Shown: positions 52,442 to 61,415 of the stretch, in pieces
Position numbering within the stretch: the first letter of the stretch is position 1
Layout of the letters: each line of letters opens with the position of its first letter
Position numbers and translations under genes: made by a program
Notes under the pieces: model-generated
Seen by the model: the letters and a program-made list of their open reading frames with translations, nothing else
Database searches by the model: none
What the model was told of the DNA's origin: nothing
NCBI RefSeq assembly: GCF_041240605.1
Contig: NZ_CP162487.1
Location: forward strand, 2,797,001 to 2,861,000
DNA length: 64,000 nucleotides
Reading direction: 5' to 3'
From: Xanthomonas sp. DAR 80977
Lineage (GTDB): Bacteria; Pseudomonadota; Gammaproteobacteria; Xanthomonadales; Xanthomonadaceae

Positions 52442-55378
52442 ATGACCGCCGCGGCGTTCGCGGCGGCTGAGGGACGCGGCATGCGCGTGCGCCTGCCCTG
52501 CCTGCGCATCTTGCAGGTCCTGCTGCTGTGGCTGGGCCTGGGCCTGGCGCTGGGCGACGTCGCCCGCGCCCAGTCGATCCCCTTGCGCCGCTATGCGCAC
52601 GACCAGGGCCTGCTCGGCCTGGCCGGCACCTGCCTGCTGCAGACCGGCGACGGCAACCTGTGGGTGTGCACCGAAAGCGGGCTGTATCGCTTCAACGGGC
52701 ATCGCTTCGAACAGGTCGCGCTGCAGGGGCAGCGCGGCCATTTCATCAGCGCCGCCAGCGAGGACCCCGAGCACCGGCTGTGGGTGGCCACCTTCGACGC
52801 GGTCTACGTCGACGACGGCCGCCAGCTGCGCCAGCTGGCGCCGGAGGAAACCGGGCCGCTGCACGAGAACACGCTGCGCCTGGCCAACCCGCGCTGGGGC
52901 ACGGTGCTGGGCAACGGCACCCAGGCGCTGCGCGCGGTGGCCGGCCACGACGGGCGCTGGCGGTTGCGGCCGCTGTTCGACGCGGCGACCCTGGCGCGGC
53001 TGCCGCAACTGGGCAGGATCGGCTCCCTCCATGGCGAGGCCGACAACCTCTGGCTGGGTTGCGGCCAGCAGCTGTGCCAGGTGACCGCCGACGGATCGAT
53101 CACGGTCTACGGCCCGGCGCAGGGCCTGCCGCCGGATCGCTGGCGCAACGTGGTGCGCGACCGCGACGGCGCGCTGTGGCTGCGCGGCGACCAGCACCTG
53201 ATGCGCCTGCCGCTCGGCGCCGCGCGCTTCCTCGCCCAGGCCGCGCCGGGCGTGGGCCTGCGCCAGGTCGTCGGCCAGGCGCAGATCCTGCTCGATCCGC
53301 AAGGACGCGTGCTGATGCGCACCAGCCAGGGCCTGGCGCGCTGGGAGCACGACCGTTGGCGCAGCTTCGACCGCAGCAACGGTCTGCCCGACGGCGGCAT
53401 CGTCGCGCTGCTGTTCGACCACGCCGGCGACCTGTGGATGACGGTGGACGGCGAAGGCGTGGTGCGCTGGAGCGGCTATGGCTGGATCGAGAACTGGGAC
53501 CGCGCGCAGGGCATGAGCACCGCGCCGACCTGGAGCATCCACCGCAATGCCGACGGCGCGCTGCTGCTCGGCAACGAAGGCGGCATCAACCGCCAGCTTC
53601 GCGCCGGCGGCCGCTTCCAGCCCTGGCTGGCCGATGCCGGGCTGCAGGTCATCAGCCTGCAGACCGCCACGGACGGCTCGCTGTGGAGCCTCGGCTCGCT
53701 GGGCGAGCTACACCACCACGACCGCCAGGGCCGCTTGCTGCGCGCCTATCCGCGGCTGGGCAGCGCGATCAAGCGCATGTACCTGGATGCCGCGGACCGG
53801 GTGTGGATCCTCACCGCCGATGGCGTGTACCTGCTGGCGCGGCCGCAGTCGGACGCGGTGCCGCAGCGGGTGCAGGCCCTGCCCGGCGGCGCCTATACGG
53901 ACATCCAGCAGCGCCGCGACGGCACGCTGTGGCTGGCCGGCGCGGCCGGCGTGTTTCGCCTGCATGGCAGCACCTGGACCCCGATCCGGGTGCTGCTGGA
54001 CGGCAAGGCCGCGCAGGCGTGGGTCAGCAAGCTGCTGATCCAGGAAGACGGCCAGGTCTGGGCCGCGCTCTACCATCCGGGCGTCTGGCGCGGCCGGCTC
54101 GACGGCGACACCCTGCAGCTGCAGCCCAGCGCCCAGCTGGAGCAGCGCGAGCTGCAGATCTACCTGATGCGGCGCACCCGCAACGGCTGGGTGTGGATCG
54201 GCCACAACCAGGGCGTGGACATCTACGACGGGCGCCGCTGGTCGCGGCTGACCCAGTCGCAGGGGCTGCTGTGGGACGACATCTCCGAATCGGCCTTCTT
54301 CGAGGACAGCGACGGCTCGGTGTGGATCGGCAACAGCAAGGGCGTCAGCCACGTACTGGCCCCGCAGCGCCTGTTCCAGGCCGGCGCCCCGCAGGTCATG
54401 CTCAGCGAGTTCAGCCGCGGCGGCCATCCGATCGCCGCCGGCGCGCGCCTGCCGTGGAGCGAGGAGCCGCTGCACATCGAGGCGGGGTCGCCGGACCTGT
54501 ACGACGACCGCAACCGGGTCTCGTTCCGCTATCGCTTCGAAGGCGCGCACACGCGCTGGATCTACACGCCCAACTTCGAGATCGAGCATCCGCCGCTGCC
54601 GCCGGGCGCCTACACGTTCGAGATCCAGCTGCTCGACACCTACCGGCGCAGCGCCTCGGCGCCGATCCGGGTTCCGTTCTCGGTGGCGCCGGTGTGGTGG
54701 CGCAGCCAGCCGATGCTGGCGCTGTACCTGCTGCTCGGCGGCGGGATCGCGATCGCCGCGCTGCACTGGCGCGAGCGCCGCCTGCGCCAGCGCCAGCGCG
54801 AACTGGCCGACCTGGTCGCGCTGCGCACCCAGGAACTGGAGCACGACAAGCGCGAACTGGAGATCGCCCGCGCCGCGCTGGCGGTGAAGGCCTCGCACGA
54901 CTCCCTGACCGGCCTGCTCAACCGCGCCGGCATCCTCGACGCGCTGGTCGCGCAGATGCAGCACTGCCAGGCCGATGGCCAGCCGCTGGCGGTGGCGATG
55001 ATCGACCTGGACCACTTCAAGCGCATCAACGACGAGCACGGCCATTTGATCGGCGACGCGGTGCTGATCGAGGTGGCGCGGCGCCTGAACGCCAACCTGC
55101 GCGGCTCGGACCTGATCGGCCGCTACGGCGGCGAGGAATTGCTCGGCGTGCTGCCGGGACTGCCGGTCCCGTCCGACGCGCGGCTGCAGAAGCTGCGCGT
55201 GGCGATCGCCGGCCATCCGCTGCGGATCGGCAAGCAGTGCCTGGCGGTCACCGCCTCGATCGGCGTGGCCTGGCATCTGCCCGGCGAAAGCCTGCAGCAG
55301 TTGCTGGCGCGTGCCGACCAGGCCCTGTACCGGGCCAAGCACCTGGGCCGCAACCGGGTCGAACTGCAGCGCGACTAG
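52442..55378 (+). CDS. Membrane GGDEF protein with periplasmic propeller (2 of 2)
   Basis: 978 residues, a paralogue of the preceding gene with the same order: N-terminal anchor/signal (about 19-41, ILQVLLLWLGLGLALGDVAR), propeller (LWVCTESGLYRFNGHRFEQV, VWIGNSKGVSHVL), Y_Y_Y domain (VSFRYRFEGAHTRWIYTPNF), membrane helix at about 755-773, coiled coil, GGDEF. The active site is GGEEL (896-900) with RGSD as inhibitory site, so it looks active. An ATG at 52481 (residue 14) is a likely alternative start. It sits between fliR and flhB and has its own sigma-28 promoter. Confidence 0.88.
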   Translation: MTAAAFAAAEGRGMRVRLPCLRILQVLLLWLGLGLALGDVARAQSIPLRRYAHDQGLLGLAGTCLLQTGDGNLWVCTESGLYRFNGHRFEQVALQGQRGHFISAASEDPEHRLWVATFDAVYVDDGRQLRQLAPEETGPLHENTLRLANPRWGTVLGNGTQALRAVAGHDGRWRLRPLFDAATLARLPQLGRIGSLHGEADNLWLGCGQQLCQVTADGSITVYGPAQGLPPDRWRNVVRDRDGALWLRGDQHLMRLPLGAARFLAQAAPGVGLRQVVGQAQILLDPQGRVLMRTSQGLARWEHDRWRSFDRSNGLPDGGIVALLFDHAGDLWMTVDGEGVVRWSGYGWIENWDRAQGMSTAPTWSIHRNADGALLLGNEGGINRQLRAGGRFQPWLADAGLQVISLQTATDGSLWSLGSLGELHHHDRQGRLLRAYPRLGSAIKRMYLDAADRVWILTADGVYLLARPQSDAVPQRVQALPGGAYTDIQQRRDGTLWLAGAAGVFRLHGSTWTPIRVLLDGKAAQAWVSKLLIQEDGQVWAALYHPGVWRGRLDGDTLQLQPSAQLEQRELQIYLMRRTRNGWVWIGHNQGVDIYDGRRWSRLTQSQGLLWDDISESAFFEDSDGSVWIGNSKGVSHVLAPQRLFQAGAPQVMLSEFSRGGHPIAAGARLPWSEEPLHIEAGSPDLYDDRNRVSFRYRFEGAHTRWIYTPNFEIEHPPLPPGAYTFEIQLLDTYRRSASAPIRVPFSVAPVWWRSQPMLALYLLLGGGIAIAALHWRERRLRQRQRELADLVALRTQELEHDKRELEIARAALAVKASHDSLTGLLNRAGILDALVAQMQHCQADGQPLAVAMIDLDHFKRINDEHGHLIGDAVLIEVARRLNANLRGSDLIGRYGGEELLGVLPGLPVPSDARLQKLRVAIAGHPLRIGKQCLAVTASIGVAWHLPGESLQQLLARADQALYRAKHLGRNRVELQRD

Positions 55379-55423
55379 CCGCCGGCGCCGCGCGGCGCCG
55401 GCGGCGCAAGGTCGCCGGGCGAA

Positions 55424-55439
55424 CGGTACGGTCCTTGCA
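55424..55439 (+). promoter_or_regulatory. Sigma-54 promoter of flhB
   Basis: CGGTACGGTCCTTGCA, correct spacing, with T for C inside the -24 element. It lies 40 bases before flhB and should drive flhBA and perhaps flhF. Confidence 0.8.
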
Positions 55440-55479
55440 AGAGGTTGGGCGAACCCCCTGCCCGGCTCGCTCCAGCGCC

Positions 55480-56610
55480 ATGTCCGAAAACGAAGAAGGC
55501 ACCGAGAAAACCGAACAACCTACCGAAAAACGCCTGCGCGAGGCGCGCGAGCAGGGCAACATCCCGCACTCGCGCGAACTGGCCACGGCGGCGGTGTTCA
55601 GCGCCGGCATCTTCGCGCTGATGGGCATGTCCGGTTCGCTGGCGGCCGGCGCGGTGAACTGGATGAAGGCGGCGCTGCGCCCGGATCCGGGCCTGCACGA
55701 CAACCCCGACGCCCTGTTCGGCCATTTCGGCGAGCTGCTGCTGGGGCTGCTGTGGGTGACCCTTCCGCTGGTCGGCATCTGCGTGGCGGCCGGCTTCGTC
55801 GCGCCGATCCTGATGGGCAGCCTGCGCTTCTCCGGGGCGGCGCTGGTGCCCAAGCTCGAGCGGCTCAACCCGATGGCCGGGCTGACCCGGCTGTACGGCC
55901 CGGAAAGCCTCGCCGAACTGTTCAAGTCGATGCTGCGCATGGGCTTCGTCGGCGGCGCCGCGGCCCTGTGCATCTCCAACAACGTGCACGGCCTGCGCAA
56001 CCTGATGCGGCAGCCGCTGGAACAGGCCATCGGCGACGGCCTGGGCTTCACCCTGCACCTGCTGCTGTACACCGCCGGCGCGCTGGCGCTGCTGGCCGCG
56101 ATCGACGCGCCGTACCAGAAGTGGAACTACACCCGCAAACTGATGATGACCCGCGACGAAGTGCGCCGGGAAATGAAGGAGAGCGAGGGCAGCCCCGAGG
56201 TCAAGGGCCGCATCCGGCAGATGCAGATGCAGCTGTCGCAGCGGCGGATGATGGAGGCGGTGCCCAGCGCCGACGTGGTGGTGGTCAACCCCACCCACTA
56301 CGCGGTGGCGCTGAAATACGAGAGCGGCCGCATGCGCGCCCCGACCGTGGTCGCCAAGGGCGTGGACGAACTGGCCTTCCGCATCCGCGAGATCGGCGAG
56401 CAGCACCGCGTCGCAGTGGTGTCTGCGCCACCTTTGGCACGCGCCTTGTATCGGGAAGGGCAACTCGGCAAGGAAATTCCCGTGAGACTGTATTCGGCGG
56501 TGGCGCAGATCCTCTCCTACGTGTACCAGCTGCGCGCCTGGCGCAGCGGGCCGATGCCGCCGCTGCCGCCGCTGGAGGTCGATGAATTCGCCCCGGGGAG
56601 CACGCCATGA
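55480..56610 (+). CDS. flhB: FlhB, export-gate specificity switch
   Basis: 376 residues. Four membrane segments occupy about 30-215, and the cytosolic domain follows. The autocleavage motif NPTH is at 270-273, cut between Asn 270 and Pro 271; with FliK it changes the export class from hook to filament. The N-terminus (EEGTEKTEQPTEKRLREARE) is the conserved family start. The C-terminal tail is Pro-rich. The stop overlaps the flhA start by four bases. Confidence 0.97.
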   Translation: MSENEEGTEKTEQPTEKRLREAREQGNIPHSRELATAAVFSAGIFALMGMSGSLAAGAVNWMKAALRPDPGLHDNPDALFGHFGELLLGLLWVTLPLVGICVAAGFVAPILMGSLRFSGAALVPKLERLNPMAGLTRLYGPESLAELFKSMLRMGFVGGAAALCISNNVHGLRNLMRQPLEQAIGDGLGFTLHLLLYTAGALALLAAIDAPYQKWNYTRKLMMTRDEVRREMKESEGSPEVKGRIRQMQMQLSQRRMMEAVPSADVVVVNPTHYAVALKYESGRMRAPTVVAKGVDELAFRIREIGEQHRVAVVSAPPLARALYREGQLGKEIPVRLYSAVAQILSYVYQLRAWRSGPMPPLPPLEVDEFAPGSTP

Positions 56611-58691
56611 GCCAGCCGGCCGCGCAGATGAACACGCGCAAGATGATGGACATGATCAAGCACGGCCTCGGCGCCCCGCTGATCGTGATGGCGATGCTGG
56701 CGATGGTGGTGGTGCCGCTGGCCGCGCCGGTGCTGGACGCCCTGTTCACCTTCAACATCGCCATCTCGCTGATGGTGCTGCTGGCGGTGGTCTACGTGAA
56801 GCGGCCGCTGGAGTTCAGCATCTTCCCGATCGTGCTGCTGATGACCACGATGCTGCGCCTGGCGCTGAACGTGGCCTCCACCCGCGTGATCCTGATCAAC
56901 GGCCAGGACGGCCACGGCGCCGCCGGCAAGGTCATCGAGGCCTTCGGCCAGTTCGTGATCGGCGGCAACTACGCGGTCGGCATCGTGGTGTTCGCGATCC
57001 TGACCATCATCAACTTCGTGGTCATCACCAAGGGCGCCGGACGCGTGTCGGAAGTGACCGCGCGCTTCATCCTCGACGCCATGCCCGGCAAGCAGATGGC
57101 GATCGACGCCGACCTCAACGCCGGCCTGCTGACCCGCGAGGAAGCCAAGGCCCGGCGCGAGGAGGTCCGCGAGGAAGCGGACTTCTACGGCTCGATGGAC
57201 GGCGCCAGCAAGTTCATCCGCGGCGACGCCATCGCCGGCATCCTGATCCTGTTCATCAATCTCATCGGCGGCATGGCGGTCGGCGTCCTGCAGCACGGCA
57301 TGCCGGTCGCCGAGGCCGCGTCCACCTACACCCTGCTGTCGATCGGCGACGGCCTGGTCGCGCAGCTGCCGGCGCTGCTGGTGTCCTCGGCGGTGGCGAT
57401 GCTGGTCACCCGCGCCTCGCGCTCGCAGGACATGGGCGCCTCGATGATGGGCCAGGTGTTCGGCCAGCACAAAGCGCTGGCGGTGGCCGCGGCGATCCTG
57501 GGCCTGGTCGGCCTGGTCCCGGGCATGCCCAACGTCGCTTTCTTGACGCTGGCGCTGATCCTGGGCCTGCTGGCCTGGAAGATGTGGAAGCGCAGCCTGC
57601 TGCCGGAAGAGGCCAAGCCCGATCCGGCGCAGCAGGCCGCCACCGCCGGCGCGCAGGCCAACGCCGAACTGGGCTGGGACGAACTGCGCCCGATCGACCC
57701 GCTGGGCCTGGAGGTCGGCTACCGGCTGATCCCGCTGGTGGACAAGGCGCAGGGCGGCGAGCTGATGGCGCGGATCAAGGGCGTGCGGCGCAAGCTGACC
57801 CAGGACATCGGCTTCCTGATCCCGCCGGTGCACATCCGCGACAACCTGGAACTGCCGGCCAACGCCTATCGCCTGCTGGTGCACGGGGTGCCGGTGGCCA
57901 CCGCCGACATCCATCCCGACCGCGAACTGGCGCTGGACCCGGGCGGCGCGCTGGGCAAGATCGACGGCATCGCCGGCAAGGATCCCGCGTTCGGCCTGGA
58001 CGCGATCTGGATCCAGCCACACCAGCGCGCCCAGGCCGAGACCATGGGCTACACCGTGGTCGACCCGGCCACGGTGATCGCCACCCACCTGTCGCACCTG
58101 ATCCGCGAACACGCCCCGGAACTGCTCGGCCACGAGGAGGTGCAGCAGCTGCTGGCTACCCTGGGCAAGAGCGCGCCGAAGCTGGTCGAGGACCTCACCC
58201 CCAAGGCATTGCCGCTGTCGGTGGTGGTGCGCGTGCTGCAGAACCTGCTGATCGAGAAGATCCCGGTGCGGCAGCTGCGCAAGATCGTCGAGGCGCTGGT
58301 CGAGCACGCCCCGCAGAGTCAGGAACCCGGCGCGCTCACCGCCGCCGTGCGCAATGCGCTGGGCCGCTTCATCGTCCAGGAAATCGCCGGAATGTCCGCC
58401 GAACTGCCTGTTTTCACCCTGGCCCCGCAATTGGAACGTGTCTTGCAGGACTCCACCCAAGGCAACGGTGCCGCGCTGGAACCCGGCCTGGCCGAGCGAC
58501 TGCACCAGAGCCTGGCCGAATGCGTCAGCAAGCAGGAAGCGCGCAACGAACCGGCGGTGGTGCTGGTCCCGGCGCAGGTCCGCGCCGCGCTGGCCCGCCT
58601 GGTCCGCCACAGCGTCCCCTCGCTGTCGGTGCTGTCCTACAGCGAGGTTCCGGAAGACAAGCGGCTGAAGCTGGTCGGGACGATCAGCTGA
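56607..58691 (+). CDS. flhA: FlhA, main export-gate protein
   Basis: 694 residues. Seven to eight membrane segments cover about 20-325, including the FHIPEP-region loop with RDRAED-like charges (RLALNVASTRVILING, DAMPGKQMAIDADLNAG). The C-terminal cytosolic domain (about 360-694) forms the nonameric ring that docks FlgN-, FliS- and FliT-bound substrates. It couples the proton-motive force to export. An inverted-repeat element separates it from flhF. Confidence 0.97.
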   Translation: MSQPAAQMNTRKMMDMIKHGLGAPLIVMAMLAMVVVPLAAPVLDALFTFNIAISLMVLLAVVYVKRPLEFSIFPIVLLMTTMLRLALNVASTRVILINGQDGHGAAGKVIEAFGQFVIGGNYAVGIVVFAILTIINFVVITKGAGRVSEVTARFILDAMPGKQMAIDADLNAGLLTREEAKARREEVREEADFYGSMDGASKFIRGDAIAGILILFINLIGGMAVGVLQHGMPVAEAASTYTLLSIGDGLVAQLPALLVSSAVAMLVTRASRSQDMGASMMGQVFGQHKALAVAAAILGLVGLVPGMPNVAFLTLALILGLLAWKMWKRSLLPEEAKPDPAQQAATAGAQANAELGWDELRPIDPLGLEVGYRLIPLVDKAQGGELMARIKGVRRKLTQDIGFLIPPVHIRDNLELPANAYRLLVHGVPVATADIHPDRELALDPGGALGKIDGIAGKDPAFGLDAIWIQPHQRAQAETMGYTVVDPATVIATHLSHLIREHAPELLGHEEVQQLLATLGKSAPKLVEDLTPKALPLSVVVRVLQNLLIEKIPVRQLRKIVEALVEHAPQSQEPGALTAAVRNALGRFIVQEIAGMSAELPVFTLAPQLERVLQDSTQGNGAALEPGLAERLHQSLAECVSKQEARNEPAVVLVPAQVRAALARLVRHSVPSLSVLSYSEVPEDKRLKLVGTIS

Positions 58692-58697
58692 CCGGCA

Positions 58698-58858
58698 GGG
58701 ATTGGTGATTTGGGATTCGGGATTTGCGACAGCGGACCCGGCGAGCGGAGAGAGACAGCAATGAAACGATCGAAGACAACCAGAACAAGGCGACCGGAGA
58801 GCAGCCACGCAATGGCGGCATCCGCGACCACTCCCCAATCCCCACTCCCGAATCCCGG
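58698..58858. repeat. Inverted-repeat element 3 between flhA and flhF
   Basis: Left arm 58698-58728 (GGGATTGGTGATT...) and right arm 58833-58858 (inverted copy of GGGATTCGGGA) repeat the design of the elements at 2436 and 9344. It fills the 176-base gap after flhA. An open frame that continues upstream from flhF across it is a composition artefact; flhF starts at 58868. Confidence 0.75.
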
Positions 58859-58867
58859 TTTCCACCC

Positions 58868-60544
58868 ATGAAGATCAAACGCTTCGTAGCCCCCGACATG
58901 CGTACCGCGTTCCGCATGGTGCGCGACGAGCACGGTCCGGATGCGGTGATCCTGTCCAACCGGCGCACCGACGAAGGCATCGAGATCGTGGCCGCCAGCA
59001 ACTACGACGAGGCGCTGGTGCAGCAGGCCCTGGACGCGGTGCGTCCGGAAGAGGCGGCGCCGCGGCCGCCGGTGTCGGCCGCCAATCCGGCACCGCGCCC
59101 GGCCAAGGCCTCGGCCAATGCGGCGATGGCGATGATGGCCGCGATCAGCGAGCGCCGCGCCCCGGCCGCAAGCGCTGCGCCCGTGGCCCAGGCCGCGCCG
59201 GCCCGGCCGCTGACCCAGCCCGCCGCGATCGCCGCCTCGGCGATGCCGGCCGGCACCGCGCCCGCGCCGAGCCGTCCCGCCGCCGCGCCGCGCGCCCCGG
59301 CCCCGGCCCCGGCTCCTGCCGCCGACGCAGCGTTCGCCGAATTCCGCATTCCCGAGGACGTGTTCCGCAACGCGCCGATCAGCGTGCCGCTGCCGAGCCC
59401 GTTCACTGCGGCGGCCGCCACCCCGGCCGCCGCGGCCAGCGCCGCCGCGAGCGCCGCCGCGGTGCCGGCCTGGCTCGAGGACATCGCCGCGGTGTCGCTG
59501 ACCCCGACCGCCGCACCTGCCGCGGCGCCCGCCGCGCCGGCACCGGTGGCCGCGGCGCCGGCCGCCGCCGCGCCCAGCGCCGGGATCCCGGCGCTGCCGG
59601 CCCTGGCGCCGGTGCCGAGCTTCCCCGCGGTGCAGAACGACGAACAATTGACTCAGCTGCGCGACGAACTGGCGCTGATGCGGCAGATGATCGAGCGCGA
59701 GATGAACCGGCTCACCGACGAACGCCTGCGCGGCTCGCCGGTGCGCGCCCAGGCGCTGGAGCTGATGGACGACTACGGCTTCGACAGCGGCATCACCCGC
59801 GACGTGGTCATGCAGATCCCCGCCGACCTGGAGCTGCACCGCGGCCGCGGGCTGATGCTGGGGTTGCTGTCCAAGCGCCTGCCGATCGCGCCGCTGGATC
59901 CGATCGAGGAAGGCGGCGTGATCGCCCTGATCGGCCCCACCGGCGCCGGCAAGACCACCACCATCGCCAAGCTGGCCTCGCGTTTCCTGGAGCGCCACGC
60001 CGCCCGCGACGTGGCCCTGGTCACCACCGACACCATCCGCGTCGGCGGCCGCGAACAGCTGCACAGCTACGGCCGCCAGCTCGGCATCGCCGTGCACGAG
60101 GCCGACAGCGACGCCGCGCTGCAGCAGCTGCTGGAGCGTCTGAGCGACTACAAGCTGGTGCTGATCGACACCGCCGGCATGGGCCAGCGCGACCGCGCCC
60201 TGGCCGCGCAGCTGCACTGGCTGCGCGCCTCGCGAGTGGTCCGGTCCTTGCTAGTACTCCCTGCCAACGCTCATTTCTCCGACCTGGACGAGGTGGTGCG
60301 CCGGTTCGCCGGCGCCGATCCGCAGGGGGTGATCTTGACCAAGCTGGATGAAACCGGGCGGTTTGGCAGTGCCCTGTCGGTGGTCGCGGACCACCGGCTT
60401 CCCATCACCTGGGTGACCGATGGTCAGCGCGTGCCGGACGACCTGCACCGCGCCAACGCCGCCAGCCTGGTATTGCGCCTTGAAGATTTGCGGCGCGCTG
60501 CCGATAAGCCCTGTACTCCGGAGCAGAACCATGCCGTCGCGTGA
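58868..60544 (+). CDS. flhF: FlhF, SRP-like GTPase for polar placement of the flagellum
   Basis: 558 residues. The start MKIKRFVAPDMRTAFRMVRD is the conserved FlhF N-terminus. A long Ala/Pro linker (about 60-265) leads to the N and G domains: G1 GPTGAGKTTT (about 357-366), TTDTIRVGGREQLHSYG, DTAGMGQRDRA, and TKLDE. FlhF marks the cell pole for flagellar assembly, opposed by FleN. The 14-base overlap with fleN contains the fleN start, and a sigma-28 site lies inside its 3' end. Confidence 0.96.
   Translation: MKIKRFVAPDMRTAFRMVRDEHGPDAVILSNRRTDEGIEIVAASNYDEALVQQALDAVRPEEAAPRPPVSAANPAPRPAKASANAAMAMMAAISERRAPAASAAPVAQAAPARPLTQPAAIAASAMPAGTAPAPSRPAAAPRAPAPAPAPAADAAFAEFRIPEDVFRNAPISVPLPSPFTAAAATPAAAASAAASAAAVPAWLEDIAAVSLTPTAAPAAAPAAPAPVAAAPAAAAPSAGIPALPALAPVPSFPAVQNDEQLTQLRDELALMRQMIEREMNRLTDERLRGSPVRAQALELMDDYGFDSGITRDVVMQIPADLELHRGRGLMLGLLSKRLPIAPLDPIEEGGVIALIGPTGAGKTTTIAKLASRFLERHAARDVALVTTDTIRVGGREQLHSYGRQLGIAVHEADSDAALQQLLERLSDYKLVLIDTAGMGQRDRALAAQLHWLRASRVVRSLLVLPANAHFSDLDEVVRRFAGADPQGVILTKLDETGRFGSALSVVADHRLPITWVTDGQRVPDDLHRANAASLVLRLEDLRRAADKPCTPEQNHAVA
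60481..60507 (+). promoter_or_regulatory. Sigma-28 promoter of fleN-fliA-cheYZA, inside flhF
   Basis: TGAAG, 14 bases, GCCGATAA. The -10 is a perfect sigma-28 element and the second base of the -35 is a mismatch. It ends 23 bases before the fleN ATG. It would let FliA stimulate its own gene and the chemotaxis genes. Confidence 0.65.
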
Positions 60545-61415
60545 TTACGCCAATCTGACCAATGCCTTCCCCCTGTCGGCAACGCGCAGCGAACCGCTGG
60601 GCCCGGTGCGTACGATCGCCGTGACCGGCGGCAAGGGCGGCGTCGGCAAGACCAACATCTCGGTCAACCTGTCCATGGCGCTGGCCGACATGGGCAAGCG
60701 CACCCTGCTGCTGGACGCCGACCTCGGCCTGGCCAACGTCGACGTGCTGCTCGGGCTGACCCCCAAGTTCACCCTGGCCGACCTGGTCGCCGGGCGCTGC
60801 ACCCTGGAAGAGGTGCTGATCGACATGCCCAACGGGCTGATGGTGGTGCCCGCCGCCTCCGGCCGCCGGCACATGGCCGAGCTGCCGCCCGCCCAGCACG
60901 TCGGCCTGGTCAACGTCTTCTCCGAGCTGCAGCGCGAGCTGGACGTGATGATCATCGACACCGCCGCCGGCATCACCGACAGCGTGCTGACCTTCTGCCA
61001 GGCCGCGCAGGACGCGGTGGTGGTGGTCTGCGACGAGCCGGCCTCGATCACCGACGCCTACGCGCTGATCAAGGTGCTGTCGCGCGAACGCGGCGTGGAC
61101 CGGGTGCAGATCGTCGCCAACATGGTCCGCGACCTCAACGAAGGCCGCCTGCTGTACGACAAGCTGAGCCGGGTGTGCGAGAAGTTCCTCGGCGACGTGT
61201 CGCTGAACTACCTGGGCTGCGTGCCGCAGGACGACTGGCTGCGCCTGGCGGTGCAGCGCCAGCAGCCGGTGGTCAAGGCCTACCCGTCTAGCCCGTCGGC
61301 GCAGGCGATCGCCGAGATCGCCCGCCGCACCTCGCGCTGGCAGGCGCCGACCGTGCCGCGCGGCAACGTCGAGTTCTTCGTCGAACGGATCATCCAGCGG
61401 GGGGTCGCCGCATGA
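60531..61415 (+). CDS. fleN: FleN (FlhG), ParA-like regulator of flagellar number
   Basis: 294 residues, a MinD/ParA-type ATPase with deviant Walker A GGKGGVGKTN (about 34-43), DADLGLANVD and IIDTAAGI. It binds ATP, antagonises FleQ and limits the number of polar flagella, and in some species stimulates FlhF GTPase through an N-terminal DQAxxLR motif. Here only DYANLTN appears at that place. The C-terminal membrane-binding helix is VEFFVERIIQRGV. The ATG overlaps the flhF end by 14 bases, and the stop overlaps fliA by four. Confidence 0.95.
   Translation: MPSRDYANLTNAFPLSATRSEPLGPVRTIAVTGGKGGVGKTNISVNLSMALADMGKRTLLLDADLGLANVDVLLGLTPKFTLADLVAGRCTLEEVLIDMPNGLMVVPAASGRRHMAELPPAQHVGLVNVFSELQRELDVMIIDTAAGITDSVLTFCQAAQDAVVVVCDEPASITDAYALIKVLSRERGVDRVQIVANMVRDLNEGRLLYDKLSRVCEKFLGDVSLNYLGCVPQDDWLRLAVQRQQPVVKAYPSSPSAQAIAEIARRTSRWQAPTVPRGNVEFFVERIIQRGVAA

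Noticed and set aside
49388..53542. A 1384-codon minus-strand open frame opposite the GGDEF genes
   Set aside because: Same reason; no recognisable motif, and it crosses two well-defined genes and their promoters.
49313..55378. Hybrid two-component sensor kinases (propeller plus Y_Y_Y proteins are often kinases)
   Set aside because: Both end in GGDEF domains with GGEEL; no HisKA or HATPase motifs are present.
37914..58691. A type III secretion injectisome (homologous gate and ATPase genes)
   Set aside because: Rod, hook, ring, filament and switch genes are all flagellar; no secretin, needle or translocon gene is present.
58724..58867. A 48-residue N-terminal extension of FlhF
   Set aside because: It translates the repeat element; MKIKRFVAPDM at 58868 is the conserved start.
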